A stretch of 64,000 nucleotides of DNA from Microbacterium marinilacus (GCF_019753765.1 NZ_JAIJZW010000008.1:62001-126000), one strand, 5' to 3'. Counted from the first letter of the stretch, positions 28,586 through 38,021 are shown. Notes: generated by a model from the sequence alone, not told the origin. Numbers and translations are program-made.

Positions 28586-29454
28586 CGGGGGTCCTTCTCG
28601 GGAGCGGTGTTCGTGAGCACGTACATGCCGCCGGCCGCGGCGGGCCGGGCGAAGTCGACGACGCGCCAGCCAGATCCCAGCAGGTCGGTCAGCGCGGTGC
28701 GGGTCTGCTGCCGCCATCGCCGGGCGGTCTCCGGGTCGGTGCGGCGCAGGCCCTCGATGTCGCCGGGCACGGCGACCAGCGCGGTGGCCGCCGTGCCCGG
28801 GCGCGCATACGTCGAGGGCGCGCCGTCGAGGTCGGCGACCGCGGGATGGGCGCCGTCGAGCCGTGGCTCCGGTCGCGTCGCGGCCGGCGGGCGGGTGCGG
28901 AGGTCCCACCGCATCAGCACCCGGTCGGTGTGCTGGCCGGCGTTGACCCGGTCGGTCATCGACCCGTAGAAGTCGGGCAGGTACTCCGCGGCCGTCGCAC
29001 CGAGGCGCCGCAGGTTGAAGAACGCGTTGCGCGCGACGAGCGGGTCGAACGTCCAGGTCATCGTGTCGATGCCGCGCTCGAGGCACCAGGCGCGCTGGGC
29101 GAGCTTGACGGCGCGGCCGATGCCGCGGCCCACCGCGCTCGGCAGCAGCCCGAGGATGTGCGAGTGGAACGCGCGCCCGGGCGGGCCGCAGAAGCCCATT
29201 GCCGCCCCGACGACCGTGCCGTCGGGCTGCTCGACGGTCGCGACGTAGCCGCCGGAGTGGGCGAGGGCGACCGCGAGCGGCGTGTCGAACTGCGGCTGCT
29301 TCCAGCCCCAGATCTCGCCCATCGCGTCGGAGACGCGCCGAGCGGCGTCCGCGTCGTGTGCGGCGACGATCCGGATCCCGGCCGCCTCGCACGCGGCGTC
29401 GGCGAGCCGCCATGCCGCCGAGGCGCCCGCGGGCGCATCCAGGATCGTGTCCAT
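28582..29454 (-). CDS. COG3375-type GNAT-fold acyltransferase (candidate D-amino acid N-succinyltransferase)
   Basis: About 290 residues. GNAT-like core: GTVVGAAMGFCGPPG strand, HSHILGLLPSAVGRGIGRAVK (acyl-CoA loop), then WTFDPLVARNAFFNLRRLGA, the typical COG3375 end. In Geobacillus a relative transfers succinyl from succinyl-CoA to D-amino acids, after which the racemase and an M20 hydrolase give the L-amino acid. Its overlap with the racemase gene supports that role here. The ATG at 29454 is chosen; MLD at 29466 or the longer form to 29547 are alternatives. It lies divergent from the serine peptidase gene, with a 117-base gap. Confidence 0.78.
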   Translation of the reverse strand: MDTILDAPAGASAAWRLADAACEAAGIRIVAAHDADAARRVSDAMGEIWGWKQPQFDTPLAVALAHSGGYVATVEQPDGTVVGAAMGFCGPPGRAFHSHILGLLPSAVGRGIGRAVKLAQRAWCLERGIDTMTWTFDPLVARNAFFNLRRLGATAAEYLPDFYGSMTDRVNAGQHTDRVLMRWDLRTRPPAATRPEPRLDGAHPAVADLDGAPSTYARPGTAATALVAVPGDIEGLRRTDPETARRWRQQTRTALTDLLGSGWRVVDFARPAAAGGMYVLTNTAPEKDPR

Positions 29455-29495
29455 GCCGTCAAGCATCGGTGGATGCGCGAAGGCGCGGTGTGTGC

Positions 29496-29541
29496 GATCG
29501 GACGAACGCCCGGGGGCAACGTCGTCCGATCCGACGAACGC
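29496..29541. promoter_or_regulatory. Operator candidate between divergent D-amino acid operons
   Basis: GATCGGACGA (29496-29505) and TCGTCCGATC (29522-29531) form a perfect 10-base inverted repeat. The motif GATCSGACGAACGC occurs twice as a direct repeat (29496-29509 and 29528-29541, one mismatch). It lies between the acyltransferase and serine hydrolase starts. Confidence 0.55.
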
Positions 29542-29559
29542 ACGCACGCTCGCCGCTCA

Positions 29560-29565
29560 TACCGT
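29560..29565 (+). promoter_or_regulatory. -10 element, leaderless serine hydrolase gene
   Basis: TACCGT lies six bases before the ATG at 29572. It follows the candidate operator by 18 bases. Confidence 0.45.
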
Positions 29566-29571
29566 CGTGCC

Positions 29572-31014
29572 ATGGCGAACACTCCCACTCCGCAGGCTGA
29601 CGCGGCCGAGCTGCGCGACTGGCTCGCAGCCGAGCTGCCGGCGCTGATCGAGAAGCACGGCGTCCCCGGTGCGCAGGCGGGCGTGCTCGTCGGCGGCGAG
29701 ATCGTCGACACCGCCGCGGGCATCCTGCACCTCGGCACGGGCGTCGAGGCGACGACCGACGCGCTGTTCCAGATCGGATCGATCACCAAGGTGTGGACGG
29801 CGACGCTGGTGATGCAGCTCGTCGACGAGGGGCTCCTCGACCTCGACGAGCCGGTCCGCACCTACCTGCCGGAGTTCGCGATCGCCGACGACGCGGCCGC
29901 CTCGGCCATCACGGCCCGGCACCTGCTGTCGCACCAGGCGGGGTTCGAGGGCGACCTCTTCACCGACACCGGGCGCGGGGACGACTGCGTGGAGAAGTAC
30001 GTCGCGACGCTCGCCGACACCCCGCAGCTGTTCACGCCCGGCACGAGGTTCTCCTACAACAACGCGGGATACGTGGTGCTGGGGCGCCTCGTCGAGGTGC
30101 TGCGCGATGCGCCGTACGAGCGGGTGCTCACGGAGCGCCTCATCCAGCCGCTCGGGCTCACGCATGCGGCCCCCGGGCCGTACGAGGCCATCATGCACCG
30201 CGTCGCGCAGGGTCATGTCCCGGCGGGGGAGGGCGCCGACGGCGCGGCCGGAGGCACGCCCACGCTGGTGCCGGCGCCGCTGTGGGCTCTCGTGCGCTCG
30301 AACGGCCCTGCGGGGTCGACGCTCGCGATGCGCGTCGCCGACCTGCTCGCCTTCGCGAAGCTGCACGTCGACCGCGGCGTCGCAGCCGACGGCTCGCGCG
30401 TGCTCTCCGCCGACTCGGTGTCGGCGATGCAGCAGAAGCAGGTGGACGTGCCCTTCATGGGTCTGCTGGGGGAGGCATGGGGCCTCGGCTGGGAGCTCGA
30501 CGAGACTCCCGCCGGCCCGATGGTGTCGCACGACGGATCGACCGTGGGCCAGAACGCGTTCCTGCGCGTGATCCCCGAGCTCGGCATCGCGGTGAGCGTG
30601 CTCACGAACGGCGGTGACGTCTACGCGTTCTCCCGAGAGATCTTCGACACGGTGTTCGAGAAGCTGACGGGCGCGGCGGTCCTCGCGGCGCTGCCCACCC
30701 CCGCCGACCCGGCGGCCGTCGTCGACGAGGCCACCGCGGCTCCCTTCCTCGGCACGTACTCGGCATCCGTCATGGACGTGATCGTCACCCGCGACGACGA
30801 CGGGGCCCTCTGGGTCGAGTCGAAGCTCAAGGGCGACTTCGCCGATCTGCAGCCGCCCGAGCCGCCCGAGCGCGTCGTGCCGTACAGCGAGCGCGGCCTC
30901 ATCCAGGCGGAGGGGCAGGGCGGCATCCACATCGTCTACGCGTTCGTCGACGAGGGCGACGACGGCCGGCACTCCTTCATCTTCACCAGCCGCGCCCTTC
31001 CGCGCTCTCGATGA
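29572..31014 (+). CDS. Serine hydrolase, D-aminopeptidase/class C beta-lactamase family (MEROPS S12-like), copy 1
   Basis: 480 residues, no signal peptide, so cytosolic. Active-site serine and lysine in GSITKVWTA (S70, K73), and the YNN triad residue (Y162) in RFSYNNAGYV. The C-terminal half carries the third element (SHDGSTVGQ) and a beta-rich end domain. The family includes D-aminopeptidases, D-amino-acid amidases and penicillin-binding proteins; the lack of an export signal favours peptidase activity on imported peptides. It shares about the same length and much sequence with the second copy at 36582. It starts the ABC-transporter operon, 70 bases upstream of its binding protein. Confidence 0.86.
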   Translation: MANTPTPQADAAELRDWLAAELPALIEKHGVPGAQAGVLVGGEIVDTAAGILHLGTGVEATTDALFQIGSITKVWTATLVMQLVDEGLLDLDEPVRTYLPEFAIADDAAASAITARHLLSHQAGFEGDLFTDTGRGDDCVEKYVATLADTPQLFTPGTRFSYNNAGYVVLGRLVEVLRDAPYERVLTERLIQPLGLTHAAPGPYEAIMHRVAQGHVPAGEGADGAAGGTPTLVPAPLWALVRSNGPAGSTLAMRVADLLAFAKLHVDRGVAADGSRVLSADSVSAMQQKQVDVPFMGLLGEAWGLGWELDETPAGPMVSHDGSTVGQNAFLRVIPELGIAVSVLTNGGDVYAFSREIFDTVFEKLTGAAVLAALPTPADPAAVVDEATAAPFLGTYSASVMDVIVTRDDDGALWVESKLKGDFADLQPPEPPERVVPYSERGLIQAEGQGGIHIVYAFVDEGDDGRHSFIFTSRALPRSR

Positions 31015-31084
31015 CGTCCTGCTCCACCTGACCCGCTGCGCGCACCCCCCACCCGCGCACCACCTCACCCCGGAGGACACCGCC

Positions 31085-32677
31085 ATGAAGATCCGCGACC
31101 TCTCGACCGGCGCGCGCCTCGCGCTCGTCGGCATCCCGTTGGCGAGTGCGCTCGCCCTGACGTCCTGCGCGGGTGGCGACGCCCCCGCCGGCGAGTACGC
31201 CGAGGATGGATCCTTCGTCTTCGCGATCAGCACGGACATCGGCTCGCTCGACCCGCACCTGGGTGCGACGAGCGCCGGGTTCGCGGCGGCGAAGTTCGCC
31301 TACGACCCGCTCGTCAACATCGGCGGGGACGGCTCGCTGACGTCGGGGCTGGCCGAGGAGTGGGAGGTCGACGGCACGACGGTCACCTTCACGCTGCGCG
31401 ACGACGTGACCTGCGATGACGGCTCGGAGATCACCGCGTCCACTGTCAAGGGCAACCTCGACTACATCGGCGACCCCGCCAACGCCAGTCCGCTGCTCGG
31501 CGCCTTCGTTCCCGCGGGCGCGACGGTCGAGGCCGACGACGAGGCCGGCACGGTCACGCTCACCCTGGCGAGCCCGTCGCCGTTCGTGGTGGAGGGGTTG
31601 GCACAGGTCGGGATGATCTGCGACGCGGGACTGGCGGACCGTTCGACCCTCGTCGAGGGCACGAACGGCTCGGGTCCGTTCGTGATCTCCGATGTCGCGT
31701 CCAACGACCACTACACGTACGCGATCCGCGAGGGGTACGCGTGGGGCCCGGACGGTGCCACGACGGCGGAGGAGGGCATGCCCGCGATCGTCGAGTTCCG
31801 TGTGGTGCCGAACGAGACCACCGCCGCCAACCTGCTGCTGTCGGGCGACATCAACGCTGCCCGCATCATCGGCCCCGATGCCGCGCGACTGGAGGGCAAG
31901 GAGCAGTTCTCGAGCGAGGCGATCACCGGCGAGACCTGGTTCAACCAGGCCGGTGGCCGGGTGACGGCCGATCTCGCGGTGCGCACGGCGCTGACGCAGG
32001 CGCTCGACCTGGACGAGCTGGCGAACGTCATCACGTCCGGCACCGGGAAGCGCGCCACCCAGCTCGCGGTCGCCGCGCCGGCGCCCTGCGTGGGCGGCGA
32101 CTTCACGTCGGCGCTGCCGGAGGCGGGCGCCGAGAACGCCGCCGCCACCCTCGAGGACGCGGGATGGACCCGCGCCGGCGACGGCTGGGAGAAGGACGGC
32201 CAGGCGCTGTCGGTGACCTTCATCCACGACTCGGCGCTCGCCGCGGGCGGCTCGGCGGCCGCCGAGCTGGTGGTCGCCGCCTGGACCGAGCTGGGCGTGC
32301 AGGTCGACGCCAGTACCATGCCCACCGACGAGCTGTCGGGCGTGATGTTCGGCGGCGGCGAATGGGACGTCATCTGGGAGCCGCTGAACGTGAACACCCC
32401 CGACCAGCTCATGGGCTTCCTGACGGGGGCGGGACCGGCCGACGGCGGCGTGAACTTCGCGTCGATCGCGAACGCCGACTACGAGGCGAAGGCGGCGGAG
32501 GCGATGCAGCTCGTCGGCACCGACAGCTGCGACACCTGGTTCGAGGCGGAGGCGGCGCTGACGGAGAACCTCGACGTGCTGGCCTTCGCCAACAACGTGC
32601 TGCCGATCTACGCCGAGGGCGCCGAGTTCTCGGGCACCGACGCGGTCGACCCGACCACCATCCGCGTGCTCCCGTAG
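31085..32677 (+). CDS. Peptide ABC transporter substrate-binding lipoprotein (SBP_bac_5)
   Basis: 530 residues. Lipoprotein signal ending LTSC with the anchored Cys28, so it is tethered outside the membrane. The mature part has the family 5 pattern: DIGSLDPHLGATSAG, then TVTFTLRDDVTCDDG and an extended C-terminal lobe ending with AFANNVLPIYAEG. It delivers peptides or similar solutes to the permeases that follow. SD CCGGAGGA precedes the ATG. In this cluster the ligand is likely a peptide or acylated amino acid containing D-residues. Confidence 0.9.
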   Translation: MKIRDLSTGARLALVGIPLASALALTSCAGGDAPAGEYAEDGSFVFAISTDIGSLDPHLGATSAGFAAAKFAYDPLVNIGGDGSLTSGLAEEWEVDGTTVTFTLRDDVTCDDGSEITASTVKGNLDYIGDPANASPLLGAFVPAGATVEADDEAGTVTLTLASPSPFVVEGLAQVGMICDAGLADRSTLVEGTNGSGPFVISDVASNDHYTYAIREGYAWGPDGATTAEEGMPAIVEFRVVPNETTAANLLLSGDINAARIIGPDAARLEGKEQFSSEAITGETWFNQAGGRVTADLAVRTALTQALDLDELANVITSGTGKRATQLAVAAPAPCVGGDFTSALPEAGAENAAATLEDAGWTRAGDGWEKDGQALSVTFIHDSALAAGGSAAAELVVAAWTELGVQVDASTMPTDELSGVMFGGGEWDVIWEPLNVNTPDQLMGFLTGAGPADGGVNFASIANADYEAKAAEAMQLVGTDSCDTWFEAEAALTENLDVLAFANNVLPIYAEGAEFSGTDAVDPTTIRVLP

Positions 32678-32763
32678 TCAGCGGGCCGGGCGCACCGACC
32701 CGAACGGCTCGCCCGGCTCGCCCCTCCACCTCCGACAGCCCACGACGGAAGCGGATCCGCACC

Positions 32764-33786
32764 GTGACGATCACCGAGAACGCCGAGCAGGCCCCGGCCG
32801 ACGCCGCGGCGCCCGCGAGGACCGGTCTGCTGCAGCGCCGGTGGATGCGCTTCGCGCTGCAGCGGGGCGGACGCCTGCTGCTGTCGCTCTGGGTGCTCGT
32901 CACGGCCGCCTTCCTGATGATCCATCTCGTGCCGGGCGATCCGATCCGCGCCTCCCTCGGCCCGACCGCCACCCCCGAGCTGATCGAGCAGACCCGGCGC
33001 AACCTCGGGTTCGACGCCCCGCTGTGGGAGCAGTACCTGCGCTTCCTCACAGGCATCTTCACGGGCGAGCTGGGCACGTCCATCCAGTTCCGGCTGCCGG
33101 TCGCCGACGTGATCGGCGACCGTCTTCCCGCGACGCTGGCGCTCGGCGTCGCGGGCTTCGTCGTCGCGGTGCTGATCGCGATCCCGGTCGGAGCGCTGGT
33201 GGCGGTCGCGACGCGGCGCGGGCGCAACCGCGGCGTTGAGCTGGGCTTCGCGTCGTCGAGCGTCGTGATCGGCACGATCCCCGACTTCCTGCTCGGCGTC
33301 GCGCTCGTGTGGATCTTCGGCGTGACGCTGAGATGGCTGCCGGTCGCGGGAGAGGACGGGCTGGCGTCGTACGTGATGCCCGTCGTCGCGCTCGCCGCCG
33401 GGCCCGCCGCGATCCTCGCCCGCATCGTCCGCGTCGAGCTGCTGGCGGCTCTGGAGGCCGACTACGTGCGGACGGCCCGGTCCAAGCGCCTCGAGCCGAC
33501 GAGGGTGGTGCTGCGGCACGCGCTGCCCAACGCCGTCACGGCGTCGCTCACCCTCGGCGGGCTGCTGCTGGGGTCGATGGTCGCCGGCACCGTGCTTGTC
33601 GAGAACGTCTTCGCGTGGCCCGGCATCGGGTCGACGGTCACCGGCGCGATCCTCGGCAAGGACTACCAGCTGGTGCAGGGCATCGTGCTGGTCTACGGCG
33701 TCGGGGTGCTGCTGGCCAACACCGTCGTCGACGTGATCCTGGCGGTCCTCGATCCGCGTTCGACGATCCTCGAGGGGGCCCGCTGA
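32764..33786 (+). CDS. Peptide ABC transporter permease, DppB type
   Basis: About 340 residues, six membrane helices. Family motifs are the LVPGDPIRASLG start, GELGTS, and the EAA loop (about ADYVRTARSKRLEPTRVVLRHALPNAV). The GTG at 32764 is set by the DppB start pattern after a short cytoplasmic tail (residues 1-30). It overlaps the next gene as TGATG, so the two permeases are translated together. It probably forms the channel half paired with the permease domain of the fusion protein. Confidence 0.9.
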   Translation: MTITENAEQAPADAAAPARTGLLQRRWMRFALQRGGRLLLSLWVLVTAAFLMIHLVPGDPIRASLGPTATPELIEQTRRNLGFDAPLWEQYLRFLTGIFTGELGTSIQFRLPVADVIGDRLPATLALGVAGFVVAVLIAIPVGALVAVATRRGRNRGVELGFASSSVVIGTIPDFLLGVALVWIFGVTLRWLPVAGEDGLASYVMPVVALAAGPAAILARIVRVELLAALEADYVRTARSKRLEPTRVVLRHALPNAVTASLTLGGLLLGSMVAGTVLVENVFAWPGIGSTVTGAILGKDYQLVQGIVLVYGVGVLLANTVVDVILAVLDPRSTILEGAR

Positions 33787-35771
33787 TGCGCGCGCTGCGG
33801 ATCCTGCGCAGCCCGCTCGGGCTCGGCGCCGCGCTCATGCTCGTGGTGGTGCTGGCCGTCGCGATCGTCGCCCCGCTGCTGTGGGGGCAGGCGGCCGAGC
33901 TGCGCGACACCACGAACATCAACGCCGCGCCGTCGCTCGATCATCCGATCGGCACCGACGCCCTCGGCCGTGACCTGCTTCTGCGCACGCTGGTGGCGAC
34001 GAGGCTCACGGTCGTGCTCGCGCTCGGCGCCACGGCGATCGCCCTCGTCATCGGCGTGGTGCTCGGGGCGGCTCCGCTGCTGCTCGGACGCGCGCTGGGC
34101 CGGATCGTCGTCACCGGCGTCAACATCGCCGTCGCGTTCCCGGGAATCCTGCTCGCCCTGTTCCTCGCGACGATCCTCGGCGTGGGCGAGTATGCGGCGA
34201 TGTGGGCGATCGGCGTGGCCGGGGCGCCGGCCTTCGCCCGGCTGTGCCAGACGCTGGTGGCGGGGGTGATGGACCGCGACTACATCGGTGCCGCGCGCGT
34301 CGCCGGCCGCGGCCGGTTCCACATCCTGCTGCGGCACGTGCTGCCGAACATCGCCGAGCCCCTCATCGTGAACGCGACCATCGCGGCGGGCGGCGCGCTG
34401 CTGGCGTTCGCAGGGCTGTCCTTCCTGGGCCTCGGGGTGCAGGCGCCCGCGTACGACTGGGGTCGGCTGATGATGGAGGGCCTCAGCCGCATCTATCTCA
34501 ACCCGCTCGCGGCGCTCGCCCCCGGCGTGGCGGTCGTAGTCGCCGGCCTGGCCTTCAACCTGACCGGCGAGGCGCTCGCGAAGGTGTACTCGGTGTCGGC
34601 GATGCCCGTCACGATACTCGGCATGCGGGCGCGGCGGGCCCGTGTCTCGGGGCCCGCGGCCGCATCCGGCGGCGAGGCGGACGGAGTGGTGGACGACGCC
34701 GTGCTGGACGTCCGCGGTCTGCGGGTGACGCTGCCCGGGCCTCGCGGAGACGTCGCCCCGGTGCGCGGAGTCGATCTGCGGATCGCGGCACGGGAGGCCG
34801 TGGGGATCGTGGGCGAGTCCGGATCGGGCAAGTCGCTGACCGCGCTCGCCATCGCCCAGCTCGTGGAGGCGCCCCTCCGCGTCGAGGCCGAGACGCTGCG
34901 GTTCGCGGGCGACGACCTCGCCGTCGCGCCGCGCGGCCCCTCTGCCGTCGCCGCCCGTCGTCGCCTGCTGGGCACCTCGCTCGCGATGGTGTTCCAGGAT
35001 CCGATGACCTCGTTCAACCCCACGATGCGGATGGGCGTCCAGCTGGCCGAGGTGTCCCGCTTCCACGGGGGACTGCCGTGGAAGCAGGCGCTCGCGCGGG
35101 CCGTCGAGCGCCTGGGCGCGGTGAGCATTCCTGATCCGCGCCGGCGCGCCAGGCAGTATCCGCACGAGTTCTCGGGAGGGATGCGTCAGCGCGCGATGAT
35201 CGCGATGGGCATCATGGCCGAGCCCCGGCTCGTGATCGCCGACGAGCCCACCACGGCGCTCGACGTGACCGTGCAGAAGCATGTGCTCGGCCTGCTCGGA
35301 CGGGTGCGCCGGGAGAACGGCGCGGCCATCCTGCTGATCAGTCACGACGTGGCGGTGGTGCGCGAGGTGTGCGACAGGATCGTGGTGATGTACGCCGGGC
35401 GCATCGTCGAGGAGATCGCGTCGCACCGTCTGGCGGAGGACGCGCAGCATCCGTACACCCGCGCGCTGATCGCCGCGGTGCCCGACATGGCGACGCCGCT
35501 CGACCGTCCGCTCGAGACCATCCCCGGTCGCCCCGTCGACCCGGCCCGCGTGCCCGAGGGGTGCGCGTTCGCGGCGCGCTGCCCGTTCGCGACGGAGCGC
35601 TGCATCGTCGAGGACCCCGCGCTGCAGGAGGTCGAACCGGCCGAGAGCGACCGCCCGGGAGCGCCCCAGCGCGTCGCCTGCTGGAACCCCGTCACCACGC
35701 CGGCCGCGCGCCGGCGGGCCGAGGCCCCCGCGACCACCTCCGCGCTCTCCGTCGTGGAGGCGGAGCGATGA
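33786..35771 (+). CDS. Fused peptide ABC transporter permease and ATPase (DppC-DppD)
   Basis: 661 residues, one frame without a stop. Residues about 1-280 are a DppC-type permease (DHPIGTDALGRDLLLR; EAA-like DYIGAARVAGRGRFHILLRHVLPN). From about 310 a full ATPase follows: Walker A GESGSGKS at 343-350, QDPMTSFNP, signature FSGGMRQRAM near 462, Walker B LVIADEPTT, and a C-terminal cysteine-rich peptide-transporter extension (CAFAARCPFATERC). In most bacteria these are separate genes; the fusion occurs in some actinobacteria. The frame is intact, so it is a real fusion, not a missed stop. It provides the second permease half and one of two ATPases. Confidence 0.88.
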   Translation: MRALRILRSPLGLGAALMLVVVLAVAIVAPLLWGQAAELRDTTNINAAPSLDHPIGTDALGRDLLLRTLVATRLTVVLALGATAIALVIGVVLGAAPLLLGRALGRIVVTGVNIAVAFPGILLALFLATILGVGEYAAMWAIGVAGAPAFARLCQTLVAGVMDRDYIGAARVAGRGRFHILLRHVLPNIAEPLIVNATIAAGGALLAFAGLSFLGLGVQAPAYDWGRLMMEGLSRIYLNPLAALAPGVAVVVAGLAFNLTGEALAKVYSVSAMPVTILGMRARRARVSGPAAASGGEADGVVDDAVLDVRGLRVTLPGPRGDVAPVRGVDLRIAAREAVGIVGESGSGKSLTALAIAQLVEAPLRVEAETLRFAGDDLAVAPRGPSAVAARRRLLGTSLAMVFQDPMTSFNPTMRMGVQLAEVSRFHGGLPWKQALARAVERLGAVSIPDPRRRARQYPHEFSGGMRQRAMIAMGIMAEPRLVIADEPTTALDVTVQKHVLGLLGRVRRENGAAILLISHDVAVVREVCDRIVVMYAGRIVEEIASHRLAEDAQHPYTRALIAAVPDMATPLDRPLETIPGRPVDPARVPEGCAFAARCPFATERCIVEDPALQEVEPAESDRPGAPQRVACWNPVTTPAARRRAEAPATTSALSVVEAER

Positions 35772-36523
35772 CCGAGCTCGTGATCGAGGACCTCGTCGTG
35801 CGCTACGGCCACGGCGCGAGCGCCCACGTCGCGGTGGACGGCGTCAGCCTGACCGTGCCCCACGGTGAGATCGTGGGGCTGGTGGGGGAGTCGGGGTCGG
35901 GCAAGTCGACCATCGCCCGTGCGATCGTGGGCCTCGCGCCGGTGACGAGCGGCCGCATCCTCGTCGGCGGCGCGGACGGGGCACGACGAGGCCGCGGGCG
36001 GCGTCCGGTGCAGATGGTGTTCCAGGACCCGCAGTCGTCGCTCGATCCCCGGATGAGCATCGGCGAGTCGATCGCCGAGTCGTTGCCGCGGGGCCTCCGA
36101 GGGGCGCGCCGTCGCGCCGAGATCGCCCGGCTGCTCGAGCTCGTGCACCTCGACCCCGCGCGGGCGGACGCCCGGCCGGCCGAGCTCTCGGGCGGGCAAC
36201 GCCAGCGCGTCGCGATCGCCCGAGCCCTGGCGTCCCGTCCCGAGGTCATCGTCGCCGACGAGATCACCTCGGCGCTCGACGTCTCGGTGCAGGGCGCCGT
36301 GCTGAACCTGGTGCGCGAGCTGCAGGCCGAGCTCGGCCTGTCGATGCTGTTCATCTCCCACAACCTTGCCGTGGTGCGGTACGTCGCCACCTCCGTCGCG
36401 GTCATGCGCGAGGGTCGCATCGTCGAGCACGGCCCCGCCTCGCAGGTCCTCGAGACCCCCGAGCATCCCTACACCCGCGAGCTGCTCGCCGCAGTTCCGG
36501 AGCCGGTCCACCCGGCCACCTGA
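35768..36523 (+). CDS. Peptide ABC transporter ATP-binding protein, DppF type
   Basis: About 251 residues. Walker A GESGSGKS at 40-47, Q-loop QDPQSSLDP, signature LSGGQRQRVAIA, Walker B EVIVADEITSALD and the C-terminal H-loop. It pairs with the ATPase half of the fusion protein to drive uptake. The start ATG at 35768 overlaps the fusion gene stop by four bases (ATGA). A shadow frame upstream lies inside the fusion gene and is not used. Confidence 0.92.
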   Translation: MTELVIEDLVVRYGHGASAHVAVDGVSLTVPHGEIVGLVGESGSGKSTIARAIVGLAPVTSGRILVGGADGARRGRGRRPVQMVFQDPQSSLDPRMSIGESIAESLPRGLRGARRRAEIARLLELVHLDPARADARPAELSGGQRQRVAIARALASRPEVIVADEITSALDVSVQGAVLNLVRELQAELGLSMLFISHNLAVVRYVATSVAVMREGRIVEHGPASQVLETPEHPYTRELLAAVPEPVHPAT

Positions 36524-36581
36524 GACAGATCCCGACCCCCTGAAATCGAAGCCCCGCTTCCCTGACCCCGAGGAGTGCACG

Positions 36582-38021
36582 ATGTCCACGACCGAAGCCC
36601 CTGCCGTCCCCGCGTCCGACGGCGCACGGTTCGACGCCGAGCACTGGCGGCAGCGCCTCGCCGAGCTCGCCGCCAAGCACGGCGTGCCGGGCGCCCAGCT
36701 CGGCATCTTCCGCCTCGGCGCCGACGGCGCGCCCGACGAGCAGCTCGTCGTGTCGCACGGCCACCTGCACGTGCCCGCGCAGATCCCCGTCTCCGACGAC
36801 GCCGTCTTCCAGATCGGATCGATCTCGAAGGTCTGGACCGCGACCGTCGCGATGCAGCTGGTCGACGAGGGCCTGATCTCGCTCGACACGCCGATCGTCG
36901 AGGCGCTGCCCGACTTCGAGCTGGCCGACATGGACGTCGCCCGCACGGTGACGCTGCGCCACCTGCTCACCCACACGAGCGGCATCGACGGCGACGTGTT
37001 CACCGACACGGGGCGCGGCGACGACAACCTCGAGAAGTACGTGGCCCTGCTCAAGGAGCAGACGCAGAACCACCCGATCGGCGCCACCTGGTCGTACTGC
37101 AACGCGGGGTTCTCGCTGGTCGGGCGCGTGATCGAGAAGCTCACGGGCAAGGCCTGGGACACCGCGATGCGCGAGCGTCTCTACGCGCCCCTCGGGCTGA
37201 AGGCCACGGGCACCCTGCCGGAGGAGGCCATCCTGCACCCCGCCGCGGTGGGCCACAACGTCGCCGAGGACGGCACCGCGACCGTCGTGCCGGTGTGGAG
37301 CCTGCCGCGCCCGCTCGGCCCTGCGGGGCTCATCACCTGCCCGGTGGGCGACCTGCTGTCCTTCGCGAGGATGCACCTCGCGGGCGGTCTGGCTGCCGAC
37401 GGCACGCGCGTGCTGTCGGAGGCCGCCGTGGCCGAGATGGCCTCCAAGCAGGCGGAGCTGCCCGACCCCTACACGCTCGGCGACTCGTGGGGCGTCGGCT
37501 GGATCCGGTTCGACTGGAGCGGCCATCGTCTGATCGGGCACGACGGCAACACGATCGGCCAGGCGGCCTTCCTGCGCCTGCTGCCCGAGGCCGGGCTCGC
37601 GGTCGGCCTGCTCACCAACGGCGGCCACACCCGCGATCTGTACATGGACCTGTACCGCGAGATCTTCTCCGAGCTCGCCGGGGTCGAGATGGCGCAGCCG
37701 CTGCAGCCCGTCGAGGGCGCCGTCGGAGACATCACCTCGCACGTCGGCACCTACGAGCGGGCGTCCGTGCGCATCGAGATCGAGGCGCCGGCGGAGGAGG
37801 GCGGACGGCCCGTCCTGCGGATGACGCCGCTCGGCCTGCTGGCAGAGCTGGAGGACGACCCGGGCACCGACTTCGAGCTGCACCCCGTCGAGGGCGACGA
37901 CCTGTGGGTCACGCGCGAGCCGGGCACGGAGACGTGGATGGCCGTGACGTTCTATGAGCTGCCGGGCGGAGAGCAGTACGTGCACCTGGGGGCTCGGGCG
38001 ACGCCGAAGAAGGCCGCGTGA
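36582..38021 (+). CDS. Serine hydrolase, D-aminopeptidase/class C beta-lactamase family (S12-like), copy 2
   Basis: 479 residues, cytosolic. Active-site S80 and K83 in GSISKVWTA, Y172 in WSYCNAGFS, HDGNTIGQ as third element. It resembles the copy at 29572 throughout (shared KHGVPGAQ, IGSIxKVWTA and TDTGRGDD motifs), so the two likely arose by duplication, but the YNN to YCN change and different C-terminal part suggest a shifted specificity. SD GAGGAG precedes the ATG. It is followed by a GTGA overlap with the amidohydrolase gene. Confidence 0.86.
   Translation: MSTTEAPAVPASDGARFDAEHWRQRLAELAAKHGVPGAQLGIFRLGADGAPDEQLVVSHGHLHVPAQIPVSDDAVFQIGSISKVWTATVAMQLVDEGLISLDTPIVEALPDFELADMDVARTVTLRHLLTHTSGIDGDVFTDTGRGDDNLEKYVALLKEQTQNHPIGATWSYCNAGFSLVGRVIEKLTGKAWDTAMRERLYAPLGLKATGTLPEEAILHPAAVGHNVAEDGTATVVPVWSLPRPLGPAGLITCPVGDLLSFARMHLAGGLAADGTRVLSEAAVAEMASKQAELPDPYTLGDSWGVGWIRFDWSGHRLIGHDGNTIGQAAFLRLLPEAGLAVGLLTNGGHTRDLYMDLYREIFSELAGVEMAQPLQPVEGAVGDITSHVGTYERASVRIEIEAPAEEGGRPVLRMTPLGLLAELEDDPGTDFELHPVEGDDLWVTREPGTETWMAVTFYELPGGEQYVHLGARATPKKAA

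Noticed and set aside
33309..33785. Upstream extension of the permease-ATPase fusion frame
   Set aside because: Overlaps the DppB gene in another frame, with Arg/Ala-rich nonsense; the ATG at 33786 follows the DppB stop directly.
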